Source: Mixophyes australis (taxonomy: Eukaryota; Chordata; Amphibia; Anura; Limnodynastidae). From it: 64,000 nt of DNA. Of the stretch, positions 47,701 to 63,800 are shown piece after piece. The stretch's first letter is position 1, and the number at the start of each line of letters is the position of its first letter. The stretch is from NCBI GenBank assembly GCA_036250195.1, contig JAVHZZ010000015.1, forward strand, positions 1,674,001 to 1,738,000, given 5' to 3'. The notes beneath the pieces were generated by a model. It was not told where the DNA came from and ran no database searches. It was given only the letters and a program-made list of their open reading frames with translations. The position numbers and the translations under genes were made by a program.

Positions 47701-49179
47701 CGTGATTCATGATTCATGATTCATTTCATGATTCATGATTCAATTCATGATTCATGATTCATTATTTAATTCATGATTCATGATTCGATTCATGATTCAT
47801 GATTCAATTCATGATTCATGATTCATGATTCAATTCATGATTCATGATTCAATTCATGATTCATGATTCAATTCATGATTCATGAGTCGATTCATGATTC
47901 ATGATTCATGATTCAATTCATGATTCATGATTCATGATTCGATTCATGATTCATGATTTGATTCATAATTCATGATTCATAATTCATGATTCGATTCATG
48001 ATTCATGATTCATGATTCAATTCATGATTCATGATTCAATTCATGATTCATGATTCATGATTCAATGCACGATTCATCATTCATGATTCATGATTCAATT
48101 CATGATTCATGATTCATGATTCAATTCATGATTCATCATTCAATTCATGATTCATGATTCGATTCATGATTCATGATTCAATTCATGATTCATGATTCGA
48201 TTCATGATTCATGATTCAATTAATGATTTATGATTTATGATTCAATTTATGATTCAATTCATGATTCATGATTTAATTCATGATTCATGATTCATTATTT
48301 AATTCATGATTCATGATTCGATTCATGATTCATGATTTAATTCATGATTCATGATTCATGATTCAAATCATGATTCATGATTCGATTCATGATTAATGAT
48401 TCAATTCATGATTCATGATTCATTATTTAATTCATGATTCATGATTCGATTCATGATTCATGATTTAATTCATGATTCATGATTCATGATTCAAATCATG
48501 ATTCATGATTTGATTCATGATTCATGATTCATGATTCATGATTCAATTCATGATTCATGATTCGATTCATGATTCATGATTCATGATTCAATTCATGATT
48601 CATGATTCAATTCATGATTTATGATTCGATTCATGATTTATGATTCATGATTCATGATTCATGATTCAATTCATGATTCATGATTCGATTCATGATTAAT
48701 GATTCAATTCATGATTCATGATTTATGATTCAATTCATGATTCAATTCATGATTAATGAATTATGATTCAATTCATTATTCATTTCATGATTCATGATTC
48801 ATTTCATGATTCATGATTTAATTCATGATTCATGATTTGATTCATGATTCATGATTCAATTCATGATTCATGATTCATGATTCAATTCATAATTCATTTC
48901 ATGATTCATGATTTATTTCATGATTCATGATTCATTATTCAATTCATGATTCATTTCATGATTCATGATTCATTTTATGATTCATGATTTAATTCATGAT
49001 TCATGATTCAATTCATGATTCATGATTCGATTCATGATTTATGATTCATAATTCATGATTCAATTCATGATTCATGATTCGATTCATGACTCATGATTCA
49101 ATTCATGATTCATTATTTAATTCATGATTCATGATTCGATTCATGATTCATGATTCAATTCATGATTCAATTCATGATT
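47701..49179 (+). repeat. Domain IV 1.46-kb tandem repeat, first copy
   Basis: The ATTCGTG spacing to the next copy is 1479 bp, but the AGTCG pentamer (47884 to 49344) and TGCACG (48066 to 49526) are 1460 bp apart. The second copy therefore lacks one 19-bp block between ATTCGTG and AGTCG. The remainder is nearly identical. Confidence 0.85.
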
Positions 49180-52100
49180 CGTGATTCATGATTCATGATT
49201 CATTTCATGATTCATGATTCAATTCATGATTCATGATTCATTATTTAATTCATGATTCATGATTTGATTCATGATTCATGATTCAATTCATGATTCATGA
49301 TTCATGATTCAATTCATGATTCATGATTCAATTCATGATTCATGAGTCGATTCATGATTCATGATTCATGATTCAATTCATGATTCATGATTCATGATTC
49401 GATTCATGATTCATGATTCGATTCATAATTCATGATTCATAATTCATGATTCGATTCATGATTCATGATTCATGATTCAATTCATGATTCATGATTCAAT
49501 TCATGATTCATGATTCATGATTCAATGCACGATTCATCATTCATGATTCATGATTCAATTCATGATTCATGATTCATGATTCAATTCATGATTCATCATT
49601 CAATTCATGATTCATGATTCGATTCATGATTCATGATTCAATTCATGATTCATGATTCGATTCATGATTCATGATTCAATTAATGATTTATGATTTATGA
49701 TTCAATTTATGATTCAATTCATGATTCATGATTTAATTCATGATTCATGATTCATTATTTAATTCATGATTCATGATTCGATTCATGATTCATGATTTAA
49801 TTCATGATTCATGATTCATGATTCAAATCATGATTCATGATTCGATTCATGATTAATGATTCAATTCATGATTCATGATTCATTATTTAATTCATGATTC
49901 ATGATTCGATTCATGATTCATGATTTAATTCATGATTCATGATTCATGATTCAAATCAAGATTCATGATTCGATTCATGATTCATGATTCATGATTCATG
50001 ATTCAATTCATGATTCATGATTCGATTCATGATTCATGATTCATGATTCAATTCATGATTCATGATTCAATTCATGATTTATGATTCGATTCATGATTTA
50101 TGATTCATGATTCATGATTCATGATTCAATTCATGATTCATGATTCGATTCATGATTAATGATTCAATTCATGATTCATGATTTATGATTCAATTCATGA
50201 TTCAATTCATGATTAATGAATTATGATTCAATTCATTATTCATTTCATGATTCATTTCATGATTCATGATTTAATTCATGATTCATGATTTCATTCATGA
50301 TTCATGATTCAATTCATGATTCATGATTCATGATTCAATTCATAATTCATTTCATGATTCATGATTTATTTCATGATTCATGATTTAATTCATGATTATT
50401 GATTCATGATTCAATTCATGATTCATGATTCAATTCATGATTCATGATTCAATTCATGATTCATGATTCGATTCATGATTCATGATTCATAATTCATGAT
50501 TCAATTCATGATTCATGATTCGATTCATGATTCATGATTCAATTCATGATTCATGATTTGATTAATGATTCATGATTCAATTCATAAATCATGATTCATG
50601 ATTCATGATTCAATTCATGATTCATGATTCATGATTCATTTCATGATTCATGATTCAATTCATGATTCATGATTCATGATTCAATTCATGATTCATGATT
50701 CTTTATTTAATTCATGATTCATGATTCGAATCATGATTCATGATTCGAATCATGATTCATGATTCAATTCATGATTCATGATTCATGATTCAATTCATGA
50801 TTCATCATTCATGATTCATGATTCAATTCATGATTCATGATTCAATTCATGATTCATGAGTCGATTCATGATTCATGATTCATGATTCATGATTCAATTC
50901 ATGATTCATGATTCGATTCATGATTCATGATTCATGATTCATGATTCAATTCATGATTCATGATTCGATTCATGATTCATGATTAAATTCATGATTCATG
51001 ATTTGATTAATGATTCATGATTCAATTCATAAATCATGATTCATGATTCATTTCATGATTCATGATTCATTTCATGATTCATGATTCAATTCATGATTCA
51101 TGATTCATGATTCAATTCATGATTCATGATTCTTTATTTAATTCATGATTCATGATTCGAATCATGATTCATGATTCAATTCATGAATCATGATTTATGA
51201 TTCAATTCATGATTCATGATTCATGATTCATGATTCAATTCATGATTCATGATTCATGATTCGATTCATGATTCATAATTCATAATTCATGATTCGATTC
51301 ATGATTCATGATTCATGATTCATGATTCAATTCATGATTCATGATTCGATTCATGATTCATGATTCATGATTCAATTCATGATTCATGATTCAATTCATG
51401 ATTCATGATTCAATTCATGATTCATGAGTCGATTCATGATTCATGAGTCGATTCATGATTCATGATTCATGATTCATGATTCAATTCATGATTCATGATT
51501 CGATTCATGATTCATGATTCATAATTCATGATTCGATTTATGATTCACGATTCATGATTCAATTCATGATTCATGATTCAATTCATGATTCATGATTCGA
51601 TTCATGATTCATGATTCAATTCATGATTCATGATTCATGATTCGATTCATGATTCATGATTCAATTCATGATTTATGATTTATGATTCAATTTATGATTC
51701 AATTCATGATTCATGATTCAATTCATGATTCATGATTCATGATTCGATTCATGATTCATGATTCAATTCATGATTCATGATTCATTATTTAATTCATGAT
51801 TCATGATTCGATTCATGATTCATGATTCAATTCATGATTCATGATTCAAGATTCAATTCATAATTCATGATTCAAGATTCATGATTCAATTCATGATTCA
51901 TGATTCGATTCATGATGCATGATTCGATTCATGATTCATGATTCATGATTCAATTCATGATTCATGATTCGATTCATGATTCATGATTCAATTCAAGATT
52001 CATGATTTATGATTCAATTAATGATTCAATTCATGATTCATGATTCGATTCATGATGCATGATTCGATTCATGATTCATGATTCATGATTCATGATTCAA

Positions 52101-53566
52101 TTCATGATTCATGATTTAATTCATGATTCATGATTTGATTCATGATTCATGATTCAATTCAAGATTCATGATTCATGAATCGATTCATGATTCATGAATC
52201 GATTCATGATTCATGAATCAATTCATGATTCATGATTCAATTCATGATTCATGATTTGATTCATGATTCATGATTCAATTCATGAATCATGATTCATGAT
52301 TCATGATTCAATTCATGATTCATGATTCATGATTCAATTCATGATTCATTTCATGATTCATGATTCAATTCATAATTCATGATTCATGATTCAATTCATG
52401 ATTCATGATTCATTATTTAATTCATGATTCATGATTCGATTCATGATTCATGATTCAATTCATGATTCATGATTCAATTCATGATTCAATTCATGATTCA
52501 TCATTCATGATTTATGATTCAATTCATGATTCATGATTTAATTCATGATTCATGATTCATGATTCGATTCATGATTCGATTCATGATTCATGATTCATAA
52601 TTCATGATTCGATTCATGATTCATTATTCATGATTCATGATTCACTTCAAGATTCATGATTCAATTCATGATTCATGATTCGATTCATGATTCATGATTC
52701 ATGAATCGATTAATGATTCATGATTCATGATTCATGATTCAATTCATGATTCATGATTCGATTCATGATTCATGATTCAATTCATTATTTATGATTTATG
52801 ATTTAATTTATGATTCAATTCATGATTCATGATTCAATTCATGATTCATGATTCATGATTCAATTCATGATTCATGATTCATTATTTAATTCATGATTCA
52901 TGATTCGATTCATGATTCATGATTCAATTCATGATTCATGATTCATGATTCAATTCATGATTCATGATTCATGATTCATGATTCATTTCATGATTCATAA
53001 TTCAATTCATGATTCATGATTCATGATTCAATTCATGATTCATGATTCATTATTTAATTCATGATTCATGATTCGATTCATGATTAATGATTCATGATTC
53101 ATTTCATGTTTCATGATTCAATTCATGATTGATGATTCATGATTCAATTCATGATTGATGATTCATGATTCAATTCATGATTCATAATTCATGATTCATG
53201 ATTCAATTCATGATTCAAGATTCAATTCATGATTCATGAGTCAATTCATGATTCATGATTCATGATTCAATTCATGATTCATGATTCATGATTCAATTCA
53301 TGATTCATGATTCAATTCATGATTCATGATTCAATTCATGATTCATGATTCATGATTCAATGCATGATTCATCATTCATGATTCATGATTCAATTCATGA
53401 TTCATGATTCAATTCATGATTCATGATTCGATTCTTGATTCATGATTCGATTCATGATTCATGATTCATAATTCATGATTCGATTCATGATTCATGATTC
53501 AGGATTCATGATTCAATTTATGATTCATCATTCAATTCATGATTCATGATTCGATTCATGATTCAT
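49180..53566 (+). repeat. Domain V 4.3-kb tandem repeat, first copy
   Basis: The left ~1.1 kb is the second 1.46-kb-type copy of domain IV (TGCACG 49526, private AAATCAAG at 49951). The rest holds a module pair (50555 and 51000), ATTCAAG words, ATGAATCG repeats (about 52.17-52.21 kb) and a TGCATG landmark (53361). The whole unit is repeated immediately to the right. Confidence 0.8.
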
Positions 53567-56500
53567 GATTCATTTCATGATTCATGATTCAATTCATGAT
53601 TCATGATTCATTATTTAATTCATGATTCATGATTCGATTCATGATTCATGATTCAATTCATGATTCATGATTCATGATTCAATTCATGATTCATGATTCA
53701 ATTCATGATTCATGAGTCGATTCATGATTCATGATTCATGATTCAATTCATGATTCATGATTCATGATTCGATTCATGATTCATGATTCGATTTATAATT
53801 CATGATTCATAATTCATGATTCGATTCATGATTCATGATTCATGATTCAATTCATGATTCATGATTCAATTCATGATTCATGATTCATGATTCAATGCAC
53901 GATTCATCATTCATGATTCATGATTCAATTCATGATTCATGATTCAATTCATGATTCATCATTCAATTCATGATTCATGATTCGATTCATGATTCATGAT
54001 TCAATTCATGATTCATGATTCGATTCATGATTCATGATTCAATTAATGATTTATGATTTATGATTCAATTTATGATTTAATTCATGATTCATGATTTAAT
54101 TCATGATTCATGATTCATTATTTAATTCATGATTCATGATTCGATTCATGATTCATGATTTAATTCATGATTCATGATTCATGATTCAAATCATGATTCA
54201 TGATTCGATTCATGATTAATGATTCAATTCATGATTCATGATTCATTATTTAATTCATGATTCATGATTCGATTCATGATTCATGATTTAATTCATGATT
54301 CATGATTCATGATTCAAATCAAGATTCATGATTCGATTCATGATTCATGATTCATGATTCATGATTCAATTCATGATTCATGATTCGATTCATGATTCAT
54401 GATTCATGATTCAATTCATGATTCATGATTCAATTCATGATTTATGATTCGATTCATGATTTATGATTCATGATTCATGATTCATGATTCAATTCATGAT
54501 TCATGATTCGAATTATGATTAATGATTCAATTCATGATTCATGATTTATGATTCAATTCATGATTCAATTCATGATTAATGAATTATGATTCAATTCATT
54601 ATTCATTTCATGATTCATGATTCATTTCATGATTCATGATTTATTTCATGATTCATGATTTAATTCATGATTAATGATTCATGATTCAATTCATGATTCA
54701 TGATTCAATTCATGATTCATGATTCAATTCATGATTCATGATTCGATTCATGATTCATGATTCATAATTCATGATTCAATTCATGATTCATGATTCGATT
54801 CATGATTCATGATTCAATTCATGATTCATGATTTGATTAATGATTCATGATTCAATTCATAAATCATGATTCATGATTCATGATTCAATTCATGATTCAT
54901 GATTCATGATTCATTTCATGATTCATGATTCAATTCATGATTCATGATTCATGATTCAATTCATGATTCATGATTCTTTATTTAATTCATGATTCATGAT
55001 TCGAATCATGATTCATGATTCGAATCATGATTCATGATTCAATTCATGATTCATGATTCATGATTCAATTCATGATTCATCATTCATGATTCATGATTCA
55101 ATTCATGATTCATGATTCAATTCATGATTCATGAGTCGATTCATGATTCATGATTCATGATTCATGATTCAATTCATGATTCATGATTCGATTCATGATT
55201 CATGATTCATGATTCATGATTCAATTCATGATTCATGATTCGATTCATGATTCATGATTCAATTCATGATTCATGATTTGATTAATGATTCATGATTCAA
55301 TTCATAAATCATGATTCATGATTCAATTCATGATTCATGATTCATTTCATGATTCATGATTCAATTCATGATTCATGATTCATGATTCAATTCATGATTC
55401 ATGATTCTTTATTTAATTCATGATTCATGATTCGAATCATGATTCATGATTCAATTCATGAATCATGATTTATGATTCAATTCATGATTCATGATTCATG
55501 ATTCAATTCATGATTCATGATTCATGATTCGATTCATGATTCATAATTCATAATTCATGATTCGATTCATGATTCATGATTCATGATTCATGATTCAATT
55601 CATGATTCATGATTCGATTCATGATTCATGATTCATGATTCAATTCATGATTCATGATTCAATTCATGATTCATGATTCAATTCATGATTCATGAGTCGA
55701 TTCATGATTCATGAGTCGATTCATGATTCATGATTCATGATTCATGATTCAATTCATGATTCATGATTCGATTCATGATTCATGATTCATAATTCATGAT
55801 TCGATTTATGATTCACGATTCATGATTCAATTCATGATTCATGATTCAATTCATGATTCATGATTCGATTCATGATTCATGATTCAATTCATGATTCATG
55901 ATTCATGATTCGATTCATGATTCATGATTCAATTCATGATTTATGATTTATGATTCAATTTATGATTCAATTCATGATTCATGATTCAATTCATGATTCA
56001 TGATTCATGATTCGATTCATGATTCATGATTCAATTCATGATTCATGATTCATTATTTAATTCATGATTCATGATTCGATTCATGATTCATGATTCAATT
56101 CATGATTCATGATTCATGATTCAATTCATAATTCATGATTCAAGATTCATGATTCAATTCATGATTCATGATTCGATTCATGATGCATGATTCGATTCAT
56201 GATTCATGATTCATGATTCAATTCATGATTCATGATTCGATTCATGATTCATGATTCAATTCAAGATTCATGATTTATGATTCAATTAATGATTCAATTC
56301 ATGATTCATGATTCGATTCATGATGCATGATTCGATTCATGATTCATGATTCATGATTCATGATTCAATTCATGATTCATGATTTAATTCATGATTCATG
56401 ATTTGATTCATGATTCATGATTCAATTCAAGATTCATGATTCATGAATCGATTCATGATTCATGAATCGATTCATGATTCATGAATCAATTCATGATTCA

Positions 56501-57830
56501 TGATTCAATTCATGATTCATGATTTGATTCATGATTCATGATTCAATTCATGAATCATGATTCATGATTCATGATTCAATTCATGATTCATGATTCAATT
56601 CATGATTCATTTCATGATTCATGATTCAATTCATAATTCATGATTCATGATTCAATTCATGATTCATGATTCATTATTTAATTCATGATTCATGATTCGA
56701 TTCATGATTCATGATTCAATTCATGATTCATGATTCAATTCATGATTCAATTCATGATTCATCATTCATGATTTATGATTCAATTCATGATTCATGATTT
56801 AATTCATGATTCATGATTCATGATTCGATTCATGATTCGATTCATGATTCATGATTCATAATTCATGATTCGATTCATGATTCATTATTCATGATTCATG
56901 ATTCACTTCATGATTCATGATTCAATTCATGATTCATGATTCGATTCATGATTCATGATTCATGAATCGATTAATGATTCATGATTCATGATTCATGATT
57001 CAATTCATGATTCATGATTCGATTCATGATTCATGATTCAATTCATTATTTATGATTTATGATTTAATTTATGATTCAATTCATGATTCATGATTCAATT
57101 CATGATTCATGATTCATGATTCAATTCATGATTCATGATTCATTATTTAATTCATGATTCATGATTCGATTCATGATTCATGATTCAATTCATGATTCAT
57201 GATTCATGATTCAATTCATGATTCATGATTCATGATTCATGATTCATTTCATGATTCATGATTCAATTCATGATTCATGATTCATGATTCAATTCATGAT
57301 TCATGATTCATTATTTAATTCATGATTCATGATTCGATTCATGATTAATGATTCATGATTCATTTCATGATTCATGATTCAATTCATGATTGATGATTCA
57401 TGATTCAATTCATGATTAATGATTCATGATTCAATTCATGATTCATAATTCATTATTCATGATTCAATTCATGATTCAAGATTCAATTCATGATTCATGA
57501 GTCAATTCATGATTCATGATTCATGATTCAATTCATGATTCATGATTCATGATTCAATTCATGATTCATGATTCAATTCATGATTCATGATTCAATTCAT
57601 GATTCATGATTCATGATTCAATGCATGATTCATCATTCATGATTCATGATTCAATTCATGATTCATGATTCAATTCATGATTCATGATTCGATTCTTGAT
57701 TCATGATTCGATTCATGATTCATGATTCATAATTCATGATTCGATTCATGATTCATGATTCAGGATTCATGATTCAATTTATGATTCATCATTCAATTCA
57801 TGATTCATGATTCGATTCATGATTCATGAT
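53567..57830 (+). repeat. Domain V 4.3-kb tandem repeat, second copy
   Basis: Matching landmarks are TGCACG 53896 (offset 4370), AAATCAAG 54314 (4363), module openings 54830 and 55275 (4275 each), ATTCAAG 56428 (4268) and TGCATG 57622 (4261). The offset shrinks along the copy, several steps being exactly 7 bp. AAATCAAG is absent from the 48.07-kb copy, so the parent was the 49.5-kb copy. Confidence 0.8.
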
Positions 57831-60800
57831 TCAATTCATGATTCATGATTCGATTCATGATTCATGATTCGATTCATGATTCATGATTCAATTCATGATT
57901 TATGATTTATGATTCAATTTATGATTCAATTCATGATTCATGATTCAATTCATGATTCATGATTCGATTCATGATTCATGATTCAATTCATGATTCATGA
58001 TTCATTATTTAATTCATGATTCATGATTCAATTCATGATTCATGATTCATGATTCAATTTATGATTCATGATTCATGATTCATGATTCAATTCATGATTC
58101 ATGATTCATTATTTAATTCATGATTCATGATTCAATTCATGATTCATGATTCATGATTCAATTCATGATTCATGATTCATGATTCATGATTCATTTCATG
58201 ATTCATGATTCAATTCATGATTCATGATTCATGATTCAATTCATGATTCATGATTCATTATTTAATTCATGATTCATGATTCGATTCATGATTCATGATT
58301 CATGATTCATTTCATGATTCATGATTCAATTCATGATTCATGATTCATGATTCAATTCATGATTCATGATTCATGATTCAATTCATGATTCATCATTCAT
58401 GATTCATGATTCAATTCATGATTCAAGATTCAATTCATGATTAATGAGTTGATTCATGATTCATGATTCATGAGTCGATTCATGATTCATGATTCAATTC
58501 ATGATTCATGTTTCATGATTCAATTCATGATTCATGATTCATGATTCAATTCATGATTCATGATTCAATTCATGATTCATGATTCAATGCACGATTCATC
58601 ATTCATGATTCATGATTCAATTCATGATTCATGATTCAATTCATGATTCATGATTCGATTCATGATTCATGATTCGATTCATGATTCATGAGTCATAATT
58701 CTTGATTCGATTCATGATTCATGATTCATGATTCATGATTCAATTCATGATTCATCATTCAATTCATGATTCATGATTCGATTCATGATTCATGATTCAA
58801 TTCATCATTCATGATTCGATTCATGATTCATGATTCGATTCATGATTCATGATTCAATTCATGATTTATGATTTATGATTCAATTTATGATTCAATTCAT
58901 GATTCATGATTTAATTCATGATTCATAATTCGATTCATGATTCAATTCATGATTCATTATTTAATTCATGATTCACGATTCAATTCATGATTCATGATTC
59001 ATGATTCAATTCATGATTCATGATTCATGATTCATGATTCATTTCATGATTCATGATTCAATTCATGATTCATGATTCATGATTCAATTCATGATTCATG
59101 ATTCATTATTTAATTCATGATTCATGATTCGATTCATGATTCATGATTCAATTCATGATTCATGATTCATGATTCATTTCATGATTCATCATTCATGATT
59201 CATGATTGAATTAATGATTCATGATTCATTTCATGATTCATGATTCAATTCATGATTCATGATTCATGATTCAATTCATGATTCATGATTCATGATTCAA
59301 TTCATGATTCATCATTCATGATTCATGATTTAATTCATGATTCAAGATTCAATTCATGATTCATGAGTTGATTCATGATTCATGATTCATGAGTCGATTC
59401 ATGATTCATGATTCATGATTCAATTCATGATTCATGATTCATGATTCATGATTCAATTCATGATTCATGATTCGATTCATGATTCATGATTCAATTCATG
59501 ATTCATGATTCAATTCATGATTCATGATTTGATTAATGATTCATGATTCAATTCATAAATCATGATTCATGATTCATGATTCAATTCATGATTCATGATT
59601 CATTTCATGATTCATGATTCAATTCATGATTCATGATTCATGATTCAATTCATGATTCATGATTCTTTATTTAATTCATGATTCATGATTCGAATATTGA
59701 TTCATGATTCAATTCATGAATCATGATTTATGATTCAATTCATGATTCATGATTCATGATTCATGATTCATGATTCATGATTCATAATTCAATTCATGAT
59801 TCATGATTCATGATTCGATTCATGATTCATAATTCATAATTCATGATTCGATTCATGATTCATGATTCATGATTTATGATTCAATTCATGATTCATGATT
59901 CAATTCATGATTCATGATTCATGATTCAATTCATGATTCATGATTCAATTCATTATTCATGATTTGATTAATGATTCATGATTCAATTCATAAATCATGA
60001 TTCATGATTCAATTCATGATTCATGATTCATGATTCATTTCATGATTCATGATTCAATTCATGATTCATGATTCATGATTCAATTCATGATTCATGATTC
60101 TTTATTCAATTCATGATTCATGATTCGATTCATGATTAATGATTCAATTCATGATTCATGATTTATGATTCAATTCATGATTCAATTCATGATTAATGAT
60201 TCATGATTCAATTCATGATTCATTTCATGATTCATGATTCATTTCATGATTCATGATTTAATTCATGATTCATGATTTGATTCATGATTCATGATTCAAT
60301 TCATGAATCATGATTCAGTATTCATGATTCAATTCATGATTAATGATTCATGATTCAATTCATGATTCATTTCATGATTCATGATTTATTTCATGATTCA
60401 TGATTCATTATTCAATTCATGATTCAATTCATGATTCATGATTCAATTCATGATTCATGATTCATGATTCAATTCATGATTCATGATTCAATTCATGATT
60501 CATGATTCAATTCATGATTCATGAGTCGATTCATGATTCATGATTCATGATTCATGATTCAATTCATGATTCATGATTCGATTCATGATTCATGATTCAT
60601 AATTCATGATTCGATTTATGATTCATGATTCATCATTCAATTCATGATTCATGATTCGATTCATGATTCATGATTCGATTCATGATTCATGATTCAATTC
60701 ATGATTCATGATTCATGATTCGATTCATGATTCATGATTCAATTCATGATTTATGATTTATGATTCAATTTATGATTCAATTCATGATTCATGATTCAAT

Positions 60801-63800
60801 TCATGATTCATGATTCATGATTCGATTCATGATTCATGATTCAATTCATGATTCATTATTTAATTCATGATTCATGATTCGATTCATGATTCATGATTCA
60901 ATTCATGATTCATGATTCATGATTCAATTCATAATTCATGATTCAAGATTCATGATTCAATTCATGATTCATGATTCGATTCATGATTCATGATTCAATT
61001 CATGATTCATTATTTAATTCATGATTCATGATTCGATTCATGATTCATGATTCAATTCATGATTCATGATTCATGATTCATGATTCAATTCATAATTCAT
61101 GATTCAAGATTCATGATTCAATTCATGATTCATGATTCGATTCATGATGCATGATTCGATTCATGATTCATGATTCAATTCATGATTCATGAATCGATTC
61201 ATGATTCATGATTCAATTCATGATTCATGATTTGATTCATGATTCATGATTCAATTCATGATTCATGATTTAATTCATGATTCATGATTTGATTCATGAT
61301 TCATGATTCAATTCATGATTCATGATTCATGATTCATTTCATGATTCATGATTCAATTCATGATTCATGATTCATGATTCAATTCATGATTCATGATTCT
61401 TTATTTAATTCATGATTCATGATTCGAATCATGATTCATGATTCAATTCATGATTCATGATTCATGATTCAATTCATGATTCATCATTCATGATTCATGA
61501 TTCAATTCATGATTCATGATTCAATTCATGATTCATGAGTCGATTCATGATTCATGATTTATGATTCATGATTCAATTCATGATTCATGATTCGATTCAT
61601 GATTCATGATTTATGATTCATGATTCAATTCATGATTCATGATTCGATTCATGATTCATGATTCAATTCATGATTCATGATTTGATTAATGATTCATGAT
61701 TCAATTCATGAATCATGATTTATGATTCAATTCATGATTCATGATTCATGATTCATGATTCATGATTCATGATTCAATTCATGATTCATGATTCATGATT
61801 CGATTCATGATTCATAATTCATAATTCATGATTCGATTCATGATTCATGATTCATGATTTATGATTCAATTCATGATTCATGATTCAATTCATGATTCAT
61901 GATTCATGATTCAATTCATGATTCATGATTCAATTCATGATTCATGATTCAATTCATGATTCATGAGTCGATTCATGATTCATGAGTCGATTCATGATTC
62001 ATGATTCATGATTCAATTCATGATTCATGATTCGATTCATGATTCATGATTCATAATTCATGATTCGATTTATGATTCATGATTCATGATTCAATTCATG
62101 ATTCATGATTCAATTCATGATTCATGATTCGATTCATGATTCATGATTCAATTCATGATTCATGATTCATGATTCGATTCATGATTCATGATTCAATTCA
62201 TGATTTATGATTTATGATTCAATTTATGATTCAATTCATGATTCATGATTCAATTCATGATTCATGATTCATGATTCGATTCATGATTCATGATTCAATT
62301 CATGATTTATGATTTATGATTCAATTTATGATTCAATTCATGATTCATGATTCAATTCATGATTCATGATTCATGATTCGATTCATGATTCATGATTCAA
62401 TTCATGATTCATGATTCATTATTTAATTCATGATTCATGATTCAATTCATGATTCATGATTCATGATTCAATTCATAATTCATGATTCAAGATTCATGAT
62501 TCAATTCATGATTCATGATTCGATTCATGATGCATGATTCGATTCATGATTCATGATTCAATTCATGATTCATGATTCGATTCATGATTCATGATTCAAT
62601 TCAAGATTCATGATTTATGATTCAATTCATGATTCAATTCATGATTCATGATTCGATTCATGATGCATGATTCGATTCATGATTCATGATTCATGATTCA
62701 TGATTCAATTCATGATTCATGATTTAATTCATGATTCATGATTTGATTCATGATTCATGATTCAATTCAAGATACATGATTCATGAATCGATTCATGATT
62801 CATGATTCAATTCATGATTCATGATTTGATTCATGATTCATGATTCAATTCATGAATCATGATTCATGATTCATGATTCAATTCATGATTCATGATTCAT
62901 GATTCAATTCATGATTCATTTCATGATTCATGATTCAATTCATAATTCATGATTCATGATTCAATTCATGATTTATGATTCATTATTTAATTCATGATTC
63001 ATGATTTGATTCATGATTCATGATTCAATTCATGATTCATGATTCATGATTCAATTCATGATTCATCATTCATGATTCATGATTCAATTCATGATTCAAG
63101 ATTCAATTCATGATTAATGAGTTGATTCATGATTCATGATTCATGAGTCGATTCATGATTCAATTCATGATTCATGATTCATGATTCAATTCATGATTCA
63201 TGATTCAATTCATGATTCATGATTCAATGCACGATTCATCATTCATGATTCATGATTCAATTCATGATTCATGATTCAATTCATGATTCATGATTCGATT
63301 CATGATTCATGATTCGATTCATGGTTCATGAGTCATAATTCTTGATTCGATTCATGATTCATGATTCATGATTCAATTCATGATTCATCATTCAATTCAT
63401 GATTCATGATTCGATTCATGATTCATGATTCAATTCATGATTCATGATTCGATTCATGATTCATGATTCGATTCATGATTCATGATTCAATTCATGATTT
63501 ATGATTTATGATTCAATTTATGATTCAATTCATGATTCATGATTCAATTCATGATTCATGATTCGATTCATGATTCAATTCATGATTCATTATTTAATTC
63601 ATGATTCACGATTCAATTCATGATTCATGATTCATGATTCAATTCATGATTCATGATTCATGATTCATGATTCATTTCATGATTCATGATTCAATTCATG
63701 ATTCATGATTCATGATTCAATTCATGATTCATGATTCATTATTTAATTCATGATTCATGATTCGATTCATGATTCATGATTCAATTCATGATTCATGATT

